A stretch of 64,000 nucleotides of DNA from Rhodobacteraceae bacterium D3-12 (lineage in GTDB: Bacteria; Pseudomonadota; Alphaproteobacteria; Rhodobacterales; Rhodobacteraceae). The position numbers and the translations under genes were made by a program. Below, one piece after another: positions 1 through 8,983 of this stretch. Where the stretch lies: assembly GCA_025916135.1 (NCBI GenBank), contig CP104793.1, positions 1,798,001 to 1,862,000 on the forward strand, given 5' to 3'. The notes below the pieces were generated by a model. It was not told the origin of the DNA. It saw only the letters and a program-made list of their open reading frames with translations, and did not search any database. Positions within the stretch are counted from its first letter, which is position 1; every line of letters begins with the position of its first letter.

Positions 1-828
1 GCGATTGGCGTAATGGGTTTGAAAATGCGGGCTGTCGAGGTGGGCAAAGAGGGCGCGGCCAACCGATCCGGCGAGGGCGATGCCGCCAAGTGGCAGGTGG
101 GTCAGAGCCAGAGAGCCAAGATGGGCACCAAGAACGCGCAAGGCCAGCGCCAGCGTGTCGGCTGTGCCGGGGTGGATTGAGCGGGCTGGGGTATTGGGCG
201 CGGTCGGGGTGGTGATTGCTTCGGCGGCGATGTGCGTGCCGGTGAGGGCGAAGTGGGCGCGAGACAGGCCGGGGCCGGAGAGAATGGATTCGATCACCGG
301 GGTGCCGTGCATGTCACCCACGTGGCGCAGCACGGCGGCGTCTGCCCCGGTGGTCAGGGGGAGGGTGGAATAGCCGCTTTCGCCCGGAGGAACGAAGACG
401 CCATTGGCGCATGGGTGAGCCACGGCGCAATTCATCCCGGTGCCGATGGCAAGGACGAGGCGGGTCTGGGTCAGCGGGCTGCCCATGATTGCGGGCAGGG
501 CGAGGGCGTGGCCCATGGCCTGAAGATCGTTGAGCAGCAAAACGCGGGCTGTGCCGGTGATCTGTGCGATGTCGCGGGCCGAGATGTGCCAGCTGTGATT
601 GGTGAGCTGCACGGTCCCGTCCCGGACCGGCCCGGCGGCGGCGATGCAGACAGCGGCGGGGCGCGCATTTGTGGTCTTCAGGTAAGCGGCGAGGCGGTCT
701 GTGAAGGTGGCGTGTTGCGCGTTTTCAGACCGTGAGATGCTGTCGTGGAGCAAGCGCGTGCCATCGGCGAGGGCGAGGCGATTATGGGTGCCGCCAACGT
801 CGGCCACGAGGGTGAGGTTTTTGTGCAT
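1..828 (-). CDS. glk: Glucokinase, partial (3' end beyond window)
   Basis: Cytoplasmic ATP-dependent glucose phosphorylation feeding glycolysis or the Entner-Doudoroff route. The reverse frame is open from an ATG at 828 to base 1. The N-terminus has the phosphate-binding loop ADVGGTHNRLAL, and further in are AIGTGMNCA and PPGESGYSTLP, in the order expected for the Glk family (ASKHA fold). About 276 residues are visible and the C-terminus is cut off by the window edge. It is separated from the upstream methyltransferase gene by a terminator hairpin, so it is probably its own unit. A related sugar kinase of the same fold cannot be excluded. Confidence 0.85.
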   Translation of the reverse strand, partial: MHKNLTLVADVGGTHNRLALADGTRLLHDSISRSENAQHATFTDRLAAYLKTTNARPAAVCIAAAGPVRDGTVQLTNHSWHISARDIAQITGTARVLLLNDLQAMGHALALPAIMGSPLTQTRLVLAIGTGMNCAVAHPCANGVFVPPGESGYSTLPLTTGADAAVLRHVGDMHGTPVIESILSGPGLSRAHFALTGTHIAAEAITTPTAPNTPARSIHPGTADTLALALRVLGAHLGSLALTHLPLGGIALAGSVGRALFAHLDSPHFQTHYANR

Positions 829-861
829 GGAGGCGAGCCTAGCGCAGGTTTGGCCAACAAA

Positions 862-889
862 GAAACCCCGCCGATAAGGGCGGGGTTTC
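862..889 (-). terminator. Terminator hairpin between the methyltransferase gene and glk
   Basis: Perfect 11-bp inverted repeat (gaaaccccgcc / ggcggggtttc) with a 6-nt loop, followed in the reverse direction by a short T-rich stretch. It sits 33 bases after the stop of the 922-2004 gene and just upstream of glk, so it should end the one-carbon cluster transcript. Confidence 0.75.
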
Positions 890-921
890 GGGGGAGCCTG
901 TGGTCTATGGCTGAGGCGTGC

Positions 922-2004
922 TCAGGCGCGACGGCGGCGGCCGCCGGTGCGCCCGGCGCGACCGCGCCCTTCGTGACCGGCCTTGGGCGCGACTTTGTTA
1001 AAGGCGATCCACGCGGCGCCGCCTTCGTCATTGTTGGTGAGGAAGTTGGCGGCGCGGATGGCCTCCATCTCTTTGCCGGGGCGCGGTTTGGTCGAGCCGA
1101 GGCCGAACATCTGACAGATGGTTTCGTCATCCATATCGGCAGGCAGGATGATCCCGGCGGCTTCGATTTCGGCGCGTTTTTCGGCCAGCTTTTTGGGGCC
1201 AACCGGAAGGGCAACGGGGTTCATGATCGCCGAGGTCATGCCAGCGCCCATCGCCATCGGCAGGAAGGCGTTGTTGATGCCGTGGCGGTTGGGCAGGCCG
1301 AAGGAGACGTTCGACGCACCGCAGGTGGTGTTGACGCCCAGTTCTTCGCGCAGACGCCGCACGAGGGTGAAGACCTGTAGGCCCGCAGTGCCCATCGCGC
1401 CGATCGGCATAACCAGCGGGTCAACCACGATGTCATGCGCCGGGATGCCGAAATCGGCGGCGCGTTCGACGATCTTTTTGGCGACGGCAAAGCGCACGTC
1501 GGGGTCTTCGGAAATGCCGGTGTCATCGTTGGAGATGGCCACGACCGGGACGTTGTATTTCTTGACCAGTGGCAGGACGAGTTCGAGGCGTTCTTCCTCT
1601 CCTGTGACGGAGTTCAGCAGGGGGCGGCCTTCGGCGGCGGCGAGGCCATTTTCGAGCGCGCCGGGAACCGAGCTGTCGATGCAGAGCGGGCTGTCGGTGA
1701 CGGCCTGCACGATTTCGACGAGCTGTTTCATCAAAGTCGGTTCGACAAAGTTGTTATCGGCGTAACGCGGGTCTTCGGCCATTTTGTTGGAGAACACCGC
1801 GCCGGAGTTGATGTCGAGAATGGTGGCGCCGGCGGCGACCTGTGCCAATGCGTCGGCCTCAACCCGCGAGAAATCACCGCGCTCAAGCTCTTCGTTGAGG
1901 ATTTTGCGGCCGGTGGGGTTGATCCGCTCTCCGATCACGCAGAAGGGCTGATCGAAGCCGATGATCGCGGTTTTCGTTTTCGATTCAACGATGGTGCGGG
2001 TCAT
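922..2004 (-). CDS. Methyltetrahydrofolate-binding corrinoid methyltransferase (pterin-binding part of a split methionine synthase)
   Basis: A 360-aa protein of the dihydropteroate synthase-like TIM-barrel family, which transfers the methyl of 5-methyl-THF to a corrinoid protein. Visible marks are the N-terminal VIGERINPTGRK, then ATILDINSGAV, CIDSSVPGALENGL and PLLNSVTGEE, the usual pterin-domain order of MetH and AcsE. No homocysteine-binding or B12-binding domain is present, which fits the split MetH known from Rhodobacterales, where those parts are encoded elsewhere. The last 20 residues are rich in Arg and Gly (GRGRAGRTGGRRRRA), a basic tail not needed for catalysis. It is the last gene of a reverse-strand cluster with an MTHFR-like gene, supporting a role in methionine or one-carbon metabolism. 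Confidence 0.85.
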   Translation of the reverse strand: MTRTIVESKTKTAIIGFDQPFCVIGERINPTGRKILNEELERGDFSRVEADALAQVAAGATILDINSGAVFSNKMAEDPRYADNNFVEPTLMKQLVEIVQAVTDSPLCIDSSVPGALENGLAAAEGRPLLNSVTGEEERLELVLPLVKKYNVPVVAISNDDTGISEDPDVRFAVAKKIVERAADFGIPAHDIVVDPLVMPIGAMGTAGLQVFTLVRRLREELGVNTTCGASNVSFGLPNRHGINNAFLPMAMGAGMTSAIMNPVALPVGPKKLAEKRAEIEAAGIILPADMDDETICQMFGLGSTKPRPGKEMEAIRAANFLTNNDEGGAAWIAFNKVAPKAGHEGRGRAGRTGGRRRRA

Positions 2005-2088
2005 GAAGGATCCTTTTTGAGTGAAAGCAAGAGGGTTGGCCGCGCTCCGAAGTGGCGCGCGGTGGGAAAGACGGGCGGTGTGTCGGGG

Positions 2089-2592
2089 TCAGCCGATGCG
2101 TTGGCAGCGGGTGTCCACGGTTTGCCCGGTTTGCGGGTTTTGCCAAGTGTTCCAGAGATGGTTGGGATCGCCCATATAGCGCGCAAAGACCGAGAAGGTG
2201 GCGTGATCCTTGGCCGGGTAGACCTGAATCCGGGTGAACAGCCCCTGACCGTCGTCGGCGGGGCCCCAAGTCCAGCTGGCCTGACCTGTGATGTCGTAGA
2301 CTTTGTTGGTCTGCACATAGATCAGAGACCCTTGGGTTGTGACATTGCCGGGTTGGGCATTGAGCAGCAGGTCGATCGAGACAATCGGTGAGTTGACGAT
2401 GCAGCGCCACTGCCCGGCGGGTTGAAAGCCGTTGAGATTGGTGCCGCCGGGTTGTTGCGGTTGAAGAGCTATGCCGCCCTGTGTTCCCCCCTGTGTGCCG
2501 GGAAGCGGCGGTGGCAGGGCTTGCTGGGCAGTGGCCGCTGTGGTCAGGGTAAAGCAGGCGAGACATGCAAAAACGTGTTTGGAAAAAGCCAT
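2089..2592 (-). CDS. Secreted protein of unknown function
   Basis: A 167-aa protein. I chose the ATG at 2592 because it gives a clean signal peptide (MAFSKHVFACLACFTLTTAATAQQ, cleavage likely after ATA or TAQ). A short Pro/Gly/Gln-rich linker follows, then a compact domain with two cysteines (WRCIV and TRCQRIG), which could form a disulfide in the periplasm. I do not recognise the family. It lies between two one-carbon genes on the same strand, but an exported protein has no obvious role in that pathway, so shared transcription does not imply shared function. Confidence 0.7.
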   Translation of the reverse strand: MAFSKHVFACLACFTLTTAATAQQALPPPLPGTQGGTQGGIALQPQQPGGTNLNGFQPAGQWRCIVNSPIVSIDLLLNAQPGNVTTQGSLIYVQTNKVYDITGQASWTWGPADDGQGLFTRIQVYPAKDHATFSVFARYMGDPNHLWNTWQNPQTGQTVDTRCQRIG

Positions 2593-2667
2593 GGGTGTCC
2601 CCGTAAATATCAAGAAATACAGGGACAGGATAAGCCGAAACGGACATTTTGCAAAGCCTGCCGGGGG

Positions 2668-3619
2668 TCACGATTGCGACGCCGACGTGCCAGCAGAGGT
2701 TCCAGCCGGTGTGCCGGAGGTGCCGCCGTTGTCCTGCGCCCATTTGGCATTGGTCTTGATCCCGCCGAGCGGAAAGAAGTGGACCTGCTCGATATTGCTG
2801 TCCGGGTTGGCGGCTTTGTGGGCGGCCAGTTCGCTCAGCACTTCGGTCGGCTCAAACGGCAGGAGCAGCTTGGTCACATCCTTGGCGCGGCGTTGAAGGA
2901 CGCGCAAGGAGGGGCCGACGCCGCAGGCAATGGCGAATTTGATCATGGTTTGCAGCTTCGCCGGACCGGCGATGCCGATGTGGATCGGCAGGGTGATGCC
3001 CGCGTCACGCAGCGCATCTGCCCATGCGATGATTGGCGCGGATTCAAAGGCGAATTGCGTGGCGAGGGCCATGTCCGCGTCAGTGCGTTCAGAAAATTTC
3101 TGTTTCCATTGAAGGGCGTCTTCGACGTTTTTCATGCCGCCGTCGGGGTCGATGTCGCGGTTGCCTTCGGGGTGGCCGGCGACATGCAGGCGGGTAAAGC
3201 CGGCCTTGTCAAAGAGGCCGGTTTCCATGAGCTGCATCGAGCTGTGAAAGTCGCCAACAGGCGCATCGACGCCACCGGCCAGCAAGAGCGCCTGTGTGAC
3301 ACCGGCTTCGCCCCGATACATGGCGATCCAGTTTTCCAAGGTGGCGGCATCAGCGATGATGCGGGCCGGGAAATGCGGCATCACGTCATAGCCTTCACGC
3401 GCCAGACGGGCGGCGGTGGCGACCATATCGTCAATCGGCGTGCCGTCGATATGGGCGATATAGACGCGGGTGCCTGCGGGCAGATGCTCGCGGAAATCCT
3501 CGACCTTGAGGGCGGTGCGGGGCATGACCTCGATCGAGTAGCCCTTGAGGAACGCCTCAAGCTCGGGGTTGAGGGGGCGTGCCGGGGCTTTCTTTCCGAC
3601 GGAAGTTCAACAAGGTCAT
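2668..3619 (-). CDS. Methylenetetrahydrofolate reductase-like protein, apparent 5' frameshift
   Basis: TIM-barrel protein of the MTHFR family, which reduces 5,10-methylene-THF to 5-methyl-THF with FAD. Visible motifs are IEVMPRT, VYIAHIDGTPIDDMVATA, VMPHFPARII, ALLLAGGVDAPVGDFHSSMQ, LHVAGHPEGN and TQFAFESAPI. The uninterrupted frame begins only at 3525, inside the first beta strand. An ATG at 3619, preceded by gggagag, encodes a plausible start (MTLLNFRRKE) one frame off. Removing one G from the G5 run at 3573-3577 joins both parts into about 316 aa. The C-terminus ends in a low-complexity Gly/Thr/Ser/Ala tail. It lies between the virulence-factor-domain gene and the methyl-THF methyltransferase cluster. 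Confidence 0.8.
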
Positions 3620-3647
3620 CACACTCTCCCAAACGCGCATGGGGGCT

Positions 3648-3944
3648 TTAGGCCCAACCATCATTGGCGATCAGGGCTTTTATCTTTTCCTGATCAAATT
3701 CAGCATCGAGACGGGCCGCTTCGCGGCTTGCGATCTCGTCTGGCTCTCCTTGGACGGAATAGGGCGGAGCTTTGCGCCATTCAGCGAGGTAAGCATCGGT
3801 GTCTTGAGCGCCGACTTTCATGGCGGCGCGGTCGATGGCTTGCTCGAAGCGTTCGGGCAGCGGCATTTTCGACCCGCGACGTCCTTTGCCCACGATGACC
3901 TGGGCCGGGATGTCGCGCCAGTAAACGATGGTTACGTCTGGCAT
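3648..3944 (-). CDS. Virulence-factor-domain small protein
   Basis: A 98-aa protein starting MPDVTIVYWRDIPAQVIVGKG and continuing LPERFEQAIDRAAMKVG, DAYLAEWRKA. This matches the small family named virulence factor in databases, despite no proven virulence role. It is the first gene of the reverse-strand cluster, 28 bases upstream of the MTHFR-like start. That steady pairing in Rhodobacterales suggests a role in methyl-group metabolism (inference). The start is supported by aggaagga upstream. Confidence 0.75.
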   Translation of the reverse strand: MPDVTIVYWRDIPAQVIVGKGRRGSKMPLPERFEQAIDRAAMKVGAQDTDAYLAEWRKAPPYSVQGEPDEIASREAARLDAEFDQEKIKALIANDGWA

Positions 3945-4180
3945 GGCGTGGTGATTCCTTCCTGTTCCTCTTATCCCTCATACTTGAGCGTATCAGGGTT
4001 CAAGGTGCGTTTTTCGACTTCGCAAAGACGCAATGCGACCTTGCGTGACGCAGGATAGGGGGGAAGGGGGAAGGGGCCACCGGGGCGGGGTGTCGAAATC
4101 TTCATGATTATGTTGAGGTGGGGCGTGCCGTATTCGCGCCGGGGAGGAAGAAACCGGCGCGACCCTGTTCAGCAAGGCCG

Positions 4181-4212
4181 CGCCAGTTAAGTGCCAGTCA
4201 AGTGCCAGTCAA
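4181..4212. repeat. Short tandem repeat, three near-identical 10-11 bp units
   Basis: Units cgccagttaa, gtgccagtcaa and gtgccagtcaa follow each other directly, 12 bases past the stop of the phoX-type gene. The upstream 236 bases to the next gene hold no other gene. Confidence 0.6.
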
Positions 4213-4224
4213 GCGTTCAAGGCG

Positions 4225-6105
4225 TTAGCCGACAAGCCCGCCGTCGTCGCGGGTGATGGCGATCACGGCGGAGCGGGGCGTTGACGCGCCGCCTGCGGGC
4301 CAATGGGAATTGCCGCGCTCGCCCGGGTGCTGGATGCCGACGAACATGGTGCGGCGATCCTGCGACCAGCAGAGGCCGGTGACTTCGCATTCGTTGGGAC
4401 CAACAAGGAAGCGGCGGATTTCGCCGGTCACCGGATCACCGGCGAGCATCTGGTTGTTGCCGTGGCCTTCAAAGTCTTTCTGGTTGGAGTAATTGCCATC
4501 GGTCTGAATCCACAGGAGGCCGGTGTCGTCAAACGCCAGCCCGTCGGGCGAGTTGAACATATTGTCAGGCGTCACATTGTCCGACCCGCCATAGGCGTCG
4601 TCATGCTTGTTGGGGTTGCCCGCCAGCACGAAGAGATCCCATGCAAAGCCGTCTGCCGTGTGGTCCGCGCCATTGGGCTGCCAGCGCACGATCTGACCAT
4701 AGTGGTTTTCATCGCGCGGGTTGGGGCCGCCCGCCGGGGTAAGATCACCGCCGGCGTTGGGTTTCTTGCCGCGGTTCTTGTTGTTGGTCAGCGCGCAATA
4801 CATTTCAGCATTGTTCGGATTGGCGGCGACCCATTCGGGGCGATCCATAGTGGTTGCGCCCACGGCGGATGCGGCGATACGGGTATGGATGCAGATGAGC
4901 GCCGCATCCATGCCGGTTGTTTCGGGCGTCAGGGCCAGCCATTCGCCAGCGCCGGTGTCATGGAATTTGGCGGCATAGAGCGTGCCGTTTTCCATCAGCT
5001 CATCGGTATCGACGCCGGGCGCATAAACGCCGTTGGACACATAGCGATAAAGAAACTCGCCTCGCTCGTCATCGCCCATATAGATCACGAGGCGGCCATT
5101 GGCATTGATCACGCATTCGGCGTTTTCATGTTTGAACCGCCCCAGAGCGGTGCGTTTCTTGGGCGTCGCATCGGGGTTGCGCGGGTCGATTTCAACCACA
5201 TAGCCGGCGCGGTTGGGCTCGTTCGGGGTGAGTTCGACGTTGAAGCGGTCGTCGATCTTTGACCAGCCGTAGCCCCAGTCGCGTGCCGAGATGCCATAGC
5301 GTTTGTGGGCCTCGGAGACCTTGTGGTCCTTGTCGGTGGCGGCGAAGTAGCCGTTGAAGTTTTCTTCACAGGCCAGATAGGTGCCCCAAGGCGTTTTGCC
5401 AGAACCGCAGTTGTTCCAAGTGCCGCGTGCCGTGGTGCCGGCGGGGTCGGCTGTGGTTTTCATCAGCGCGTGGCCACGCGCGGGGCCGGTGATGGCCATT
5501 TCGGTGCGCGGCGTGATGCGGCGGTTGAACGGGCTGTCCTTGACGATGCCCCAGCCAGAGCCGGTGTGACCAAGTTCCACCACGCTGACGCCATGGGCGA
5601 GCATACCCTTTTCGATGTCGTCATCGGTTTCGGCTTTGCCATCGGCGCGGTTGCCCCAGATGATCGAACGGTTGGTGTATTCGTTGTTCACCACCAGAAG
5701 GGTGCGGCCTTCGTGGGCGAAAATCTCCATCCCGTCGATATTGTCGCCAAAGGCGCGGGCCTGGCTTGCGGCGGTGCCGCGAGTGGCGTCATCGAATTCG
5801 GGCGCGTCGGACCACAGCGGATCGCCCCATTGCACGACGATCTCGGACGTGTAGCCGGCGGGCAGGGTGATGCTGTCGGCGGTCGAGGTGGGGATGCCAT
5901 CAAAGGCAAAGCGGCTGGTCGCGGCGCGCGCGCCGGAGGGCAGGGCGCTGCCCAGCGAGGTGATGCTGCCAAGGGCGAGCACCCCGCCAAGGAACCCACG
6001 ACGCGAGAGCGCGGCCTCGACTACGTCGTCGAACTGGGTGTGTTCACCGCGCGGGTGGTTGATTTCGTCAAAGTCGTCAAAGCTCAGATCATCATGGCGG
6101 GTCAT
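4225..6105 (-). CDS. phoX: PhoX-family phosphatase, Tat-exported
   Basis: A 626-aa protein of the DUF839/PhoX family, calcium- and iron-dependent alkaline phosphatases exported folded by the Tat system to release phosphate from organic esters. The Tat motif SRRGFLGG is at residues 34-41, followed by a hydrophobic stretch and an Ala-rich cleavage site near ARA-AT. Family marks include GTWNNCGSGKTPWGTYLACEE with EENF, YGWSKIDDRFNV, HENAECVI, YMGDDERGEFLYRYVS, NSPDGLAFD and WPAGG near the end. Transcribed alone and divergent from ppx, which places two phosphate-related genes back to back. I saw no clear Pho box in the 197-base gap. Confidence 0.88.
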   Translation of the reverse strand: MTRHDDLSFDDFDEINHPRGEHTQFDDVVEAALSRRGFLGGVLALGSITSLGSALPSGARAATSRFAFDGIPTSTADSITLPAGYTSEIVVQWGDPLWSDAPEFDDATRGTAASQARAFGDNIDGMEIFAHEGRTLLVVNNEYTNRSIIWGNRADGKAETDDDIEKGMLAHGVSVVELGHTGSGWGIVKDSPFNRRITPRTEMAITGPARGHALMKTTADPAGTTARGTWNNCGSGKTPWGTYLACEENFNGYFAATDKDHKVSEAHKRYGISARDWGYGWSKIDDRFNVELTPNEPNRAGYVVEIDPRNPDATPKKRTALGRFKHENAECVINANGRLVIYMGDDERGEFLYRYVSNGVYAPGVDTDELMENGTLYAAKFHDTGAGEWLALTPETTGMDAALICIHTRIAASAVGATTMDRPEWVAANPNNAEMYCALTNNKNRGKKPNAGGDLTPAGGPNPRDENHYGQIVRWQPNGADHTADGFAWDLFVLAGNPNKHDDAYGGSDNVTPDNMFNSPDGLAFDDTGLLWIQTDGNYSNQKDFEGHGNNQMLAGDPVTGEIRRFLVGPNECEVTGLCWSQDRRTMFVGIQHPGERGNSHWPAGGASTPRSAVIAITRDDGGLVG

Positions 6106-6302
6106 GCGAGGGGGTCCTTGGGCTAGGATGGTTTCAAACTAGCAGCCACAGCGGATTCGTCGAATCGGGCGGGGCTGCTGCTGTAGGCATGGGCGCTTTG
6201 TGTGAAGCGGGTATGACGGAGCGCTGCGACGCCCCGAAACCTCTTGCGTGACGGGTGGCCCGCCCCTAGATTGAAACCAACTCGAAATGGAGGGCGTGAG
6301 TC

Positions 6303-7414
6303 ATGGCGCCCAAGCGTCCCGAAGGTGCGGGCGCGTTCCCAAAACCGGTTGATAGCCCCGCGCCCAACCCGCCTGATCCGTCACAGCTTTATGCTGCGCT
6401 GGATCTGGGTACGAACAGTTGTCGCATGCTGATTGCCCAACCCAAGGGCAGCCAGTTCCATGTGGTCGACTCGTTCTCGAAATCTGTTCAGTTGGGCTCC
6501 GGGCTGGAACGCACCGGGCGGTTGAGCCGTGCCTCGATGGGGCGCACGGTGCAGGCGCTCAGGATTTGTCAACAAAAGCTCAAGCGTCACAAGGTGAGCC
6601 GGATGCGGCTTGTCGCGACCGAGGCGTGTCGCCGTGCCGTGAATGCGCGGGATTTTATCCGGCAGGTTGAACGCGAGACGGGTCTTGCGTTGGAGATTAT
6701 CCAGACCGAGGAAGAGGCGCGGCTGGCGGTGATTTCATGCGCGCCGCTGGTCAGCACCAAGACCGAGCAATTGCTGGTGGTTGATATTGGCGGTGGCTCG
6801 ACCGAGTTGGTCTGGATTGACCTCTCGAGCGTGCCGCGCCGCGACCGGCCACGTGCGATCATGCGGCTGCACAGCGGATTTTCCGTTGCGGATAACCCGT
6901 TTCCGGCGGCCAAGGTGGTGGATTGGATCAGCGTGCCTTTGGGCGTGGCGACCCTTCGCGACCAGTTCCGCGATGTTGAGGATGACAGTGCGCGCTTTGC
7001 GCTGATGAGTTGGTTTTTTGAGGAAAACCTTGCCGAATTTGCGCCCTATAAGGACGAGCAAGCCCGTGAGGGGTTTCAGATTGTTGGCACCTCAGGGACG
7101 GTGACGACGGTGGCGGCCTCGCATTTGGGGTTGAAGCGCTATGACCGGACCAAGGTGGACGGGCTGCGCATGACCAGCGATCAGATCGACCGGGTGATCA
7201 CCGGCTATCTCAAGCTCGGCCCCGCCGGGCGGCGGCGTGATCCGCGGATTGGACAGGACCGGCAGGCGTTGATCATGTCGGGGTCGGCGATTTTGCAGGC
7301 TTGCTGCGCTGTTGGCCGACCGACCGGCTGAGCGTGGCGGACCGGGGCTTGCGCGAGGGGTTGCTTTATTCCCAGATGAGCGCCGATGGGGTTCTGGAAG
7401 ACGGGCCGTTCTGA
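6303..7414 (+). CDS. ppx: Exopolyphosphatase / guanosine pentaphosphate phosphatase family, frameshifted near 3' end
   Basis: Ppx/GppA phosphatase of the ASKHA fold, acting on polyphosphate or pppGpp. The protein shows ALDLGTNSCRMLIA (phosphate loop), LVATEACRRA, IIQTEEEARLAV, LLVVDIGGGSTELVW and VGTSGTVTT. The open frame stops at 7331 after an aberrant tail (CCAVGRPTG). Adding one T at about 7300 restores the normal end (ALLRCWPTDRLSVADRGLREG) to a stop at 7412-7414, about 370 aa. The next gene starts 12 bases later. In Rhodobacterales ppx usually precedes rlmE, as here with a LysE gene between. Confidence 0.85.
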
Positions 7415-7426
7415 TGGGGGGCGGGC

Positions 7427-8020
7427 ATGGCGTTTGAGACCTGGCTGTGGTTTGCGATAATTTACGCCGCGTTTTCAGCCATACCGGGGCCTTCGGTGCT
7501 GGCGGTGGTCGGGCAAACGCTGGCGCATGGGGTGGCCAACGGGCTGCGCTGTGTTGTCGGCGATCTGGCGGGGGGCGTGATCATGGTCAGCCTCGGGTTT
7601 GCCGGGCTTGGGGCGATCCTTGCGGCGTCTGACGCAGGCTTTCAGGCGGTGAAATGGGTTGGCACGCTTTATCTGGTTTGGCTGGGGCTGCATCAACTCT
7701 GGCACGCGGGGCGCAACAAGAAGGAGACGCCGCGCGGCTTTGTTTCGGGCTTTGTGATTGGCATCGTAAACCCCAAGGCCAACGCGTTTTTCATCGCCTT
7801 CACGGCGCAGTTTATTGATCCGGCCCTGCCCGGATTGCCGCAGTTCCTGATCCTTGGGGCGACCTCGATGGGGATGGCCGGTATCGTGCTGTGTTGTTAT
7901 GTGGCGGGGGCCGGGTATCTGCGGCGGTTGTTGTTTACGGCAAAGGCGCGTAAACGCACCGATCAGCTTGGCGGCACTGTGCTCGTCGGCAGCGGGGTTG
8001 CGCTTGGTTTGCGCGGCTAG
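7427..8020 (+). CDS. LysE/RhtB-family amino acid exporter
   Basis: A 197-aa inner-membrane protein with about six hydrophobic segments. It has the family N-terminal signature AIPGPSVLAVVGQTLAHG and the second mark GFVIGIVNPKANAFFIAF. LysE-family carriers export amino acids or small metabolites with proton exchange; the substrate cannot be read from sequence. It lies between ppx and rlmE on the same strand with short spacings (12 and 13 bases), so it is likely cotranscribed. Confidence 0.85.
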   Translation: MAFETWLWFAIIYAAFSAIPGPSVLAVVGQTLAHGVANGLRCVVGDLAGGVIMVSLGFAGLGAILAASDAGFQAVKWVGTLYLVWLGLHQLWHAGRNKKETPRGFVSGFVIGIVNPKANAFFIAFTAQFIDPALPGLPQFLILGATSMGMAGIVLCCYVAGAGYLRRLLFTAKARKRTDQLGGTVLVGSGVALGLRG

Positions 8021-8033
8021 GAGTTAGGGCGTC

Positions 8034-8755
8034 ATGGTAAAGAAACCAACAGACAAGAACACATCCGGGCGCGGGCAACGCGACCTTAAGGTCAAAGTCA
8101 AGTCGGCACGGGGGCGCAAGCTTTCTTCGACGCGATGGTTGCAGCGGCAATTGAACGACCCCTATGTGGCGCGGGCCAAGAAAGAAGGGTATCGCGGGCG
8201 CGCGGCGTTCAAGATCATGGAGCTGGACGACAAGTACCGCTTTTTGGTGCCCGGTGCGCGGGTGGTCGATCTGGGCTGTGCGCCCGGCGGGTGGTGTCAG
8301 GTTGCGGTGCCACGGGTCAACGCGCTTGGCGAGAAATCGGGCAAGGCGATTGGCACCATCCTTGGGATTGATTTGCAAGAGGTCGAGCCGATTGCAGGCT
8401 GCGAGATTTACCAGCTTGATTTCATGGAAGACGACGCCGACGAGCAGGTCAAGGAATGGCTGGGCGGAAAAGCCGATGTCGTGATGAGCGACATGGCGGC
8501 GTCGAGTTCGGGCCACAAGCAGACCGATCACTTGCGGATCATGGCGCTTTGTGAGGCGGCGGCCTATTTCGCGTTTGATGTGCTGGAAGAGGGCGGCACC
8601 TTTGTCGCCAAGGTTCTGGCCGGGGGGCGGAAGGTGAATTGCAAAAGCTGTTGAAGCAGAAATTCACCAAAGTGGCGAATGTGAAACCGCCAAGCAGCCG
8701 GTCGGACAGTTCGGAAAAATTTGTTGTGGCGTCAGGGTTTCGCGGCGAGTCTTAA
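8034..8755 (+). CDS. rlmE: 23S rRNA (uridine-2'-O)-methyltransferase RlmE, frameshifted near 3' end
   Basis: SAM-dependent methyltransferase (RrmJ/FtsJ fold) that methylates U2552 of 23S rRNA late in 50S assembly. Visible: a basic N-terminus, RSRAAFK-like [16 protein letters not shown], motif [16 protein letters not shown], the catalytic-region [19 protein letters not shown], and FVAKVLAGG. The frame runs out at 8654 with an aberrant end. One extra G in the G6 run at 8622-8627 restores [15 protein letters not shown] and a stop at 8753-8755, giving about 240 aa, normal for alphaproteobacteria. Confidence 0.88.
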
Positions 8756-8760
8756 GGTAT

Positions 8761-8983
8761 TTAACGCCCGAAGGTGGCGGTGACTTCAAGGGCCTGTTGC
8801 TCTTGCGGCAACAGCTTGCGATGCGCCGGCGTGCAGAGGGCAACAGCTACCTGCTCAAGGCAGGTGTCTGCTGCGTCCCGTCCGAGGCGCCTTTGGAGAT
8901 GTGGCCCGACAAAAACCGCCAACAAAATCCGCCAACAATATACGCCTGTGCGACAGAAATGCGGTTTTGATGCGCTGAGGGCT
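8761..8983 (-). other. Possible gene remnant downstream of the RTX gene
   Basis: A reverse frame with no ATG start runs from about 8983 to a TAA at 8761-8763. It encodes a protein-like end (DTCLEQVAVALCTPAHRKL, then LPQEQQALEVTATFGR). It could be the 3' end of a decayed secreted protein gene or chance. The same stretch has a ctgttgc / gcaacag hairpin that could help end rlmE transcription. Confidence 0.25.

Noticed and set aside
3945-4080. A riboswitch (SAM, SAH or similar) before the one-carbon cluster
   Set aside because: Some short complementary stretches are there, but no consensus core I can recognise.
6106-6302. Pho box between phoX and ppx
   Set aside because: I could not find two CTGTCAT-like half sites at the right spacing; only a small gattcg-t-cgaatc palindrome is present.
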